DNA of 6,952 nt from Thermoplasmatota archaeon. GTDB taxonomy: Archaea > Thermoplasmatota > Penumbrarchaeia > Penumbrarchaeales > Penumbrarchaeaceae. Each line of letters starts with the position of its first letter. Position 1 is the stretch's first letter. The translations under genes were made by a program, and so were the position numbers. The stretch spans positions 1 through 6,952 of the forward strand of contig JAUVCY010000094.1 in NCBI GenBank assembly GCA_030595585.1, read 5' to 3'. The notes beneath the pieces are model-generated. The model was not told the origin of the DNA, did not search any database, and saw nothing but the letters and a program-made list of their open reading frames with translations. This document shows, piece by piece, positions 1 through 4,569 of the stretch.

Positions 1-774
1 GAAGATCATCAGGAGCACTATCATCGCGGCGAGGATCATCAGCTTCCCCCGGTACTTCCGGTACATGATATCCGAGACCATCAGGAAGGATGAGAGGAAC
101 AGGAATGCTGGGATGAGCACCTGATCCCCCGAGGTGATATAATCTATATTCCATCCGATCCTCCCCGACCAGAGATCGAAGGAGACCATCCCCACCGCCA
201 CCATGGCCATCATCGGAGTGGGGATGCCTATGAAGTGCTTGAACCTGAAACCCGATAGGCTGAACCTCGCGAGCCGAAGTATCCCCAGGAGAACGATAGA
301 GAGGGCGGCCAGAACAGATAGGATGGACTGGGCGGATGAGAATATACTGCCATCGAATGGATAGAAGGCGTTGTAGATCAGGAAGGCTGGGGCGATGGCA
401 AATGTTACCGAATCCGCTAGGGAATCAAGCCATTTGCCGAAATTATGAGAGCTTCCGAACTTCCTGGCGATGGGGCCGTCAAGGCCGTCGAAGATCAGGC
501 CCATCAGGATGAGCACCATCGCGATCCTCAGACCGTCCCCTCCCTGGCCCGAGAACATGACCGCACCGATACCGCAGATGAAGTTCAACAGCGTGATCGT
601 GTCCGCCGGGGATATGATCTTGAGGATCGGTTTGGGAAATATATCCCCATCCAGGGAGCGCCTCAGCCTCCTCCGGATCTGCTCCCTCCTGGACCCGGGA
701 ACCCTGGGCCTGCTGCGCCTCTCCCGGATCCTATCGAGCGAGCGCCTTACCCCTCCGGGCATCCTTCCATTCAC
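1..774 (-). CDS. pssA: CDP-alcohol phosphatidyltransferase, serine type (phosphatidyl-/archaetidylserine synthase), 3'-truncated
   Basis: Membrane enzyme that transfers L-serine to a CDP-activated lipid, releasing CMP; in an archaeon the product would be archaetidylserine. The reading frame is open from 774 to the left edge (258 codons, no stop), so the C-terminus is missing. It carries the complete CDP-alcohol transferase signature: D96-x2-D99-G100-x2-A103-R104-x8-G113-x3-D117-x3-D121, whose aspartates bind the divalent metal and the CDP substrate. Serine-type (PssA) features are TLLNFICG near residues 61-68, LRLARF at 166-171 and GIPTP at 183-187. About seven hydrophobic segments follow residue 58. 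The start chosen is GTG at 774, which overlaps the stop of the decarboxylase gene (GTGA) and has GGAGGT 7 nt upstream; ATG at 762, with GGTGA 8 nt upstream, is a close alternative. An unusual Arg-rich extension of about 50 residues precedes the first helix (16 Arg in the first 40). The family call is very secure; serine specificity is inferred from motifs and the neighbouring decarboxylase. Confidence 0.93.
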   Translation of the reverse strand, partial: MNGRMPGGVRRSLDRIRERRSRPRVPGSRREQIRRRLRRSLDGDIFPKPILKIISPADTITLLNFICGIGAVMFSGQGGDGLRIAMVLILMGLIFDGLDGPIARKFGSSHNFGKWLDSLADSVTFAIAPAFLIYNAFYPFDGSIFSSAQSILSVLAALSIVLLGILRLARFSLSGFRFKHFIGIPTPMMAMVAVGMVSFDLWSGRIGWNIDYITSGDQVLIPAFLFLSSFLMVSDIMYRKYRGKLMILAAMIVLLMIF

Positions 775-1406
775 CCCTGATACCTCCCCTTCCCATGTGA
801 GGCCAGGCACGAGGCCCCCGCGAGCACCCGATCGCCAGGTTTGACGCATATCTCCATTCCTCTTGGCAGGGTGAACTTGAGGTCCACCCTGGAGCCGAAA
901 CGGATCAATCCAAACCTCTCCCCCCTCCTGAGCTCCTCTCCCCCGCCGACATAGGGTACGATCCTCCTTGCGACAGCTCCGGCGATCTGCGTTAACGTCC
1001 ACGTGCCGTAACGGGTCTTTATCGTTGTGATAACCCTCTCGTTCCTATCCGAATCCTTATCAAATGCTGGAACAAATCCTCCACTCTTTCTTTCAACGGA
1101 TACCACAGTGCAATCTACCGGGGCCCTGTTCACGTGGACGTTGTGGACGTTCATGAATATATTGATCCGATGATATCTGCCTTCCCTGTAGACGTCCATG
1201 ACCCGACCGTCGGCCGGAGAAACCACACCATCTCCAATGCGCCTCTCGGGATCCCTGAAGAAGAGGAGAAGGGGTATGTTCAGGACCAACGGGATCACGG
1301 CAAGGAGAAGAAATATGGGCTGGCCGCCCCCCCGATAAAGATAGATCGGGACCAGGCTAAGAAGGGAGAATACCCCTATCCACCATGGTGTTCCTTTCGC
1401 CAGCAC
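771..1406 (-). CDS. psd: Phosphatidylserine/archaetidylserine decarboxylase proenzyme (pyruvoyl-dependent, short form)
   Basis: Decarboxylates the serine lipid head group to ethanolamine at the membrane, the step after the adjacent synthase. The protein has 211 residues, the length usual for the short archaeal/bacterial form. Two N-terminal hydrophobic segments (about 8-24 and 30-50) are followed by the family hallmarks: FFRDPER at 49-55, SPADG at 63-67 (D66 is the expected catalytic Asp), NVHVNRAP at 89-96 (H91 the expected catalytic His) and RFGSRVD at 169-175. By family precedent, self-cleavage occurs between G171 and S172, giving a beta chain and a short alpha chain of 40 residues with S172 as the pyruvoyl group. 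The start is GTG at 1406, supported by GGAGGTG 5 nt upstream; the next in-frame Met is residue 70, too late. The gene overlaps the synthase gene by 4 bp if that starts at 774, which suggests translational coupling. Whether the lipid is ester- or ether-linked cannot be read from this protein; the archaeal assignment is inferred. Confidence 0.95.
   Translation of the reverse strand: MLAKGTPWWIGVFSLLSLVPIYLYRGGGQPIFLLLAVIPLVLNIPLLLFFRDPERRIGDGVVSPADGRVMDVYREGRYHRINIFMNVHNVHVNRAPVDCTVVSVERKSGGFVPAFDKDSDRNERVITTIKTRYGTWTLTQIAGAVARRIVPYVGGGEELRRGERFGLIRFGSRVDLKFTLPRGMEICVKPGDRVLAGASCLASHGKGRYQG
782..787 (-). promoter_or_regulatory. Shine-Dalgarno site for pssA, inside psd
   Basis: GGAGGT on the minus strand, within the last codons of the decarboxylase, is 7 nt before the GTG at 774. 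A second, weaker site (GGTGA, 771-775), made of the decarboxylase's final bases and stop codon, would serve the alternative ATG at 762. Either arrangement places ribosome entry for the synthase inside the upstream gene. Confidence 0.6.
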
Positions 1407-1411
1407 AATAC

Positions 1412-1418
1412 CACCTCC
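1412..1418 (-). promoter_or_regulatory. Shine-Dalgarno site for psd
   Basis: GGAGGTG on the minus strand lies 5 nt before the GTG at 1406. It matches the 16S anti-SD core (CACCUCC) over seven bases and is what decides the non-ATG start. Confidence 0.8.
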
Positions 1419-1450
1419 GATATATTACCTGGGAGATATCGTTGATACTG

Positions 1451-1468
1451 CTATAACTTTTGCTATAG
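1451..1468 (-). promoter_or_regulatory. Hairpin-forming dyad overlapping a possible TATA box upstream of psd
   Basis: In the 81-bp gap between the surface-protein gene and psd, the minus strand reads CTATAGC-AAAA-GTTATAG. As RNA this forms a 7-bp stem (six Watson-Crick pairs and one G-U) with an AAAA loop. The downstream arm, with TTATA at 1452-1456 preceded by GCAAAAG, also resembles an archaeal BRE/TATA element. A start about 25 nt downstream would leave a leader of about 20-25 nt containing the psd Shine-Dalgarno site. No U-run follows the stem, so a bacterial-type terminator is unlikely. Promoter with an overlapping operator is the preferred reading, but this is inference from spacing only. 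Confidence 0.4.
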
Positions 1469-1487
1469 TGTACGGTTGCCGGGCAGA

Positions 1488-4400
1488 TCAGAGGATATCC
1501 TCATCTCTGCGCCTTACGATCTGGAGAACGATGCCCACCAGGAGTGCGATGACACCTACGGCCATTACGCCTATGACCACGGCGAAAACGGAAACGCCCA
1601 CTCCCCCGGCCTCGTTATCGATCGTGGACCCACTTACATCGTCCTCATGTAGAACGGTGAAGTTCATCTGGGATATCTGGGAATGGCCCATCCCATCGGT
1701 TGACCTCACCAGAATGATGTGCTCATCCTCGGAGAGCCTATCACAATCAACTCTGAAGGTCCAGTCAGGATACGTGGGGGCAAGCGTCCAGGGATCGGAA
1801 TCTACCCTCACCTCTACGCCCACCACCCTGTCAACCGGGCCCGAGGAGCCGCTGAAGATGACATCTCCGGAAAGAGGGACCTCCGCGTTCATACCGTTTA
1901 TGGAGACCCACAGCTTCTCCTCCTCCGGGAGGGTGATGGAGACCCAGGAGCTGTCGATCTCCGACCAGGAGCCACCGGAATCCCTCACACGGTAGGTTAT
2001 CTCGTGATATCCAACAAGCAGGATGTCGGTGGAAAAGGCCGCCCTTGAGGATATACGCCCGTCAAGAGAGGAGCTCCACTCATGGTCTGTTATGACCTCT
2101 CCTGTCGATGGGACCCCCTCCCCCTCGAATGATATCTCCTCTCCTGACAGAGCGTCGTTGGGGAATATATCAATGATATATGCCAATGGTTCGGAGATGG
2201 TATGGCCCACGACCCTGATCGTCAGGTAGGCATCCTCCGGTGAAATGCTCCCTTTATCATCCTTTACGGAGAGCACCGCCCTGTAGGTCCCGGCCGACCC
2301 ATATGAATGTTGAATGGTGGGGCTCTCGACCCACCCGGATACCGTGCCATCCCCGAGGTCGAACCGATACTCCACAACCACCCCGTCAGCATCGTGGGAC
2401 CCCTCACCCGAGAGGGTTACGCTCGAGCCCAGATCGACCTCTTCCGGCCCGGACAGGAGCGCCGTTGGGGGACGGTTGATCAGATCATCCCGGCCAAGTG
2501 TATCCGCGGCCGGTATGGTGGGAGGATATGATCTCAGAAGTTCCATTGTTACCTTTTCCAGGGCTCCGATCCCCCCTGCATCCAGGTCGATCCGGGAGAT
2601 GGCCACATCACCTGGGCCGATCGACTCCCTGACCCACTTTTCGGAGATGAGCTGACCATCGTTCACGGTGATGAGGAACAGTCGATCCCTTATATGATAC
2701 GCCGATGGATTCTCAAATGTGTGGTCCAGGCGGATCACCCCCCCATCGAGGGACGCACCGTCCAGGGAGAGGTTCACCTCGATATTCTCGGTGGGCTCGA
2801 ATATTCGGACGACGCCGTCGAGGTCCAATTCCCGATGAACGGTCCTTCTCCCCATGGGCCAGTCAACTGTCATGACCGCATCTGAAACGACGGTTCCCAG
2901 CCCGAAATGGAGGAGCATTGAATCCTGCTGACCGTGCGCGGCCGTTCCTGCCTGCACCTCCCTGATCACCGTGTGGTCCAATGTACCATCGCCGTCCCGG
3001 TCCACCTCCACCGTGACGCGGGCCCCTATCGCCGCCCTGTTGGACTCCCTCCCCTCGAGCTTGACCTCAAGCCACCTCGATCCCGTATTCACATTCCCCC
3101 CGTTGTTCCGAAACAGATGGACGTTCGTATTGGTCGTCCTGGACAGGTCCGCGTCCCACGTACCTCCACCAGTGACCAGGTCGATCCAACCATCCTGATC
3201 GTAATCACACCAGGCCGATCCATAGGTGTTCCAGACCCGCAGGCCGGCCTCCTCTCCCACCTCGGTGAACCTGAGGCCCCCATCGTTCCTGTAGAGGAAT
3301 GAATAGGAGTAGCTTACATCACCGTAGATCTGGGGGATGAACAGGTCGAGGTCGCCGTCGTTATCGTAATCTGCCAGGCTGGATGAGACCATCAGCTCAT
3401 CCCCATCCCTCACGGCTCCGGGGATCTCCTTGATGTCTATCCCGCTTTCAGCCCTGCGGTCGATAAAACCCCAATCCATCTCCTTCCCGAGGTTCTCGAA
3501 GAGGTAGGAATCGTCACATATGGGCCCCCGCCAGGCGTCCTTGTGCGCCAGGTTCGTCACCCAGAGGTCCATATCACCATCGTTGTCGAGGTCGCCCCAT
3601 GAGCTTCCGACGGAGTGCCCGTAATAGATCTCGCCTCCCGTGACGGGATGCGGGTTCCCATGTCCCTCTACACCCATTTCCTCCGCCAACTCCACATACC
3701 CTCCTGTGCCGTCGTTCATGTAAAGGTAATTGCGCATGATCCTGTAATTAGACACGTAGAGGTCCTGCCAGCCGTCGTTATCGACATCTGTCCAGCTTGC
3801 CCCCCTGGATTGGAGCGGATCGCCGCCCTCGTCGAAACCGAACTCCACAGTGCCGTTATCAAACGACCCGTCCCCCTGGTTATGCCAGAAGTGATTGCTG
3901 TATCCGGCAAGGCTCCCGTTCTCGTAATTCGCCATGTAGAGGTCGAGGTAACCATCCCTGTCCACGTCAGCCCAGGCACCGGCAACCGTCGGAAAAGTAT
4001 CCGACAGATGGCCTGAGGATGCGGTCACATCCCTGAACGTTCCATCCCTCTCGTTGTGCCAGAGGATATCGGGATATTGAGGATGATCGTTCGATCCCCG
4101 GCCCCCACCACAGAATATGTCCAACCAGCCGTCGTTGTCGTAATCCCCGAACACGCCGGAGTTCACAGTCCTATCTATCCCCGCCTTTCCGGTGACGTCC
4201 ACGAACGAGTGGTCGGGCGGCCCGGTGTTTCGGAACAGCTTCTTTCCGTCGATCAGAAGGTCCTCGTGGCCGTCGTTATCGTAATCCCCCCAGCTGAAGA
4301 AGTTCCCACTCACTCCATCAAGGCCCACTTCGACCGATACATTTGTGAAGGTAACCTCCCCGTCCCTTGTCGGCGGTGCCGATGCGGCATCGGGATAGGA

Positions 4401-4499
4401 TACCATGGAGATCGATATCGAGAACAATATGAGAAGGAACAGGAGGATCAAAGATACCATCCGCTTCCCCAGGGATCCCCGGATCATTCCTGTGCCCAT
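1488..4499 (-). CDS. Secreted, membrane-anchored FG-GAP/VCBS propeller protein with ASPIC/UnbV and PKD/Ig-like domains
   Basis: A 1003-residue surface protein of unknown function. A signal peptide covers about residues 13-41 (Lys-Arg, then a Leu/Ile-rich core, possible cleavage after ASA at 39-41). Seven DxDxDGxxD calcium-type loops follow at residues 72, 119, 178, 238, 303, 377 and 432, spaced 47-74 apart, as in FG-GAP/VCBS beta-propellers. An ASPIC/UnbV domain (about 475-568) shows SNRAAIGARV at 486-495, HFGLG at 531-535 and DWP at 546-548. Residues 570-675 are unassigned. Then come a PKD domain (about 676-764, with FDLGDG at 713-718), a PKD-like domain (about 767-857, EWSSSLDG at 807-814) and an Ig-like domain (about 861-950, VEVRVDSDPW at 895-904). 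A C-terminal helix (about 966-994) ends in RRRDEDIL, giving an outside orientation. Five N-x-S/T sequons are present. The start is ATG 4499; ATG 4487 is possible, since AGGTG lies only 2 nt before the first. No catalytic motif was seen. Domain calls are by eye; structural or binding roles are inferred. Confidence 0.9.
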   Translation of the reverse strand: MGTGMIRGSLGKRMVSLILLFLLILFSISISMVSYPDAASAPPTRDGEVTFTNVSVEVGLDGVSGNFFSWGDYDNDGHEDLLIDGKKLFRNTGPPDHSFVDVTGKAGIDRTVNSGVFGDYDNDGWLDIFCGGGRGSNDHPQYPDILWHNERDGTFRDVTASSGHLSDTFPTVAGAWADVDRDGYLDLYMANYENGSLAGYSNHFWHNQGDGSFDNGTVEFGFDEGGDPLQSRGASWTDVDNDGWQDLYVSNYRIMRNYLYMNDGTGGYVELAEEMGVEGHGNPHPVTGGEIYYGHSVGSSWGDLDNDGDMDLWVTNLAHKDAWRGPICDDSYLFENLGKEMDWGFIDRRAESGIDIKEIPGAVRDGDELMVSSSLADYDNDGDLDLFIPQIYGDVSYSYSFLYRNDGGLRFTEVGEEAGLRVWNTYGSAWCDYDQDGWIDLVTGGGTWDADLSRTTNTNVHLFRNNGGNVNTGSRWLEVKLEGRESNRAAIGARVTVEVDRDGDGTLDHTVIREVQAGTAAHGQQDSMLLHFGLGTVVSDAVMTVDWPMGRRTVHRELDLDGVVRIFEPTENIEVNLSLDGASLDGGVIRLDHTFENPSAYHIRDRLFLITVNDGQLISEKWVRESIGPGDVAISRIDLDAGGIGALEKVTMELLRSYPPTIPAADTLGRDDLINRPPTALLSGPEEVDLGSSVTLSGEGSHDADGVVVEYRFDLGDGTVSGWVESPTIQHSYGSAGTYRAVLSVKDDKGSISPEDAYLTIRVVGHTISEPLAYIIDIFPNDALSGEEISFEGEGVPSTGEVITDHEWSSSLDGRISSRAAFSTDILLVGYHEITYRVRDSGGSWSEIDSSWVSITLPEEEKLWVSINGMNAEVPLSGDVIFSGSSGPVDRVVGVEVRVDSDPWTLAPTYPDWTFRVDCDRLSEDEHIILVRSTDGMGHSQISQMNFTVLHEDDVSGSTIDNEAGGVGVSVFAVVIGVMAVGVIALLVGIVLQIVRRRDEDIL
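3180..4286 (-). repeat. Seven-blade FG-GAP/VCBS repeat block (DxDxDGxxD loops)
   Basis: Seven copies of a nine-residue acidic loop mark successive propeller blades. In order of translation they are DYDNDGHED (4260-4286), DYDNDGWLD (4119-4145), DVDRDGYLD (3942-3968), DVDNDGWQD (3762-3788), DLDNDGDMD (3567-3593), DYDNDGDLD (3345-3371) and DYDQDGWID (3180-3206). Most are preceded by a G/S-x-W/A segment and followed by a strand of the LYxxN type and by a phrase such as LFRN or LYRN. All seven keep the four Asp positions, so calcium binding is plausible at each. DNA-level similarity is limited to these short segments, so this is an old protein repeat rather than a recent duplication. Confidence 0.85.
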
Positions 4500-4524
4500 G
4501 ACACCTGAACGTAGTGGGGACTAA

Positions 4525-4533
4525 TAATATTTA
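4525..4533 (-). promoter_or_regulatory. Possible archaeal TATA box for the propeller-protein gene
   Basis: The 70-bp gap between the two surface-protein genes contains TAAATATTA on the minus strand, clearly AT-rich against its surroundings, with AAAAAG about ten bases further upstream. Its centre is about 30 nt before the ATG at 4499, so a normal archaeal start site would fall within a few bases of that codon and the mRNA would be leaderless or nearly so. Based on position and composition only. Confidence 0.4.
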
Positions 4534-4569
4534 CAATGGCTTTTTCTATGATCTCGACCACGTATCCGA

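Noticed and set aside
445..844. Two overlapping plus-strand open frames
   Set aside because: They lie opposite the Arg-rich extension and CDP-alcohol transferase motif of pssA, which is clearly the coding strand.
1420..1427. AATATATC on the minus strand as the psd TATA box
   Set aside because: Only about 17 nt from the GTG start and adjacent to the Shine-Dalgarno site. A start 25 nt downstream would fall inside the coding region and exclude that site.
1468..1995. Plus-strand open frame of 175 codons
   Set aside because: Lies wholly opposite the C-terminal half of the propeller protein, is Ser/Thr/Pro-rich with no recognisable domain, and has no convincing ribosome site. It is explained as a shadow of the minus-strand gene.
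3180..4286. Repeated CCGTCGTTATCG-like plus-strand words as a possible CRISPR or DNA repeat array
   Set aside because: Each copy is in frame with a DNDG loop of the propeller protein, with irregular spacing of 47-74 codons and diverged flanks. This is a protein repeat, not a DNA array.
4540..4547. Run of five T residues on the plus strand as a terminator
   Set aside because: Both flanking genes are on the minus strand, where this is an A-run. No stable stem precedes a U-run in that transcript.
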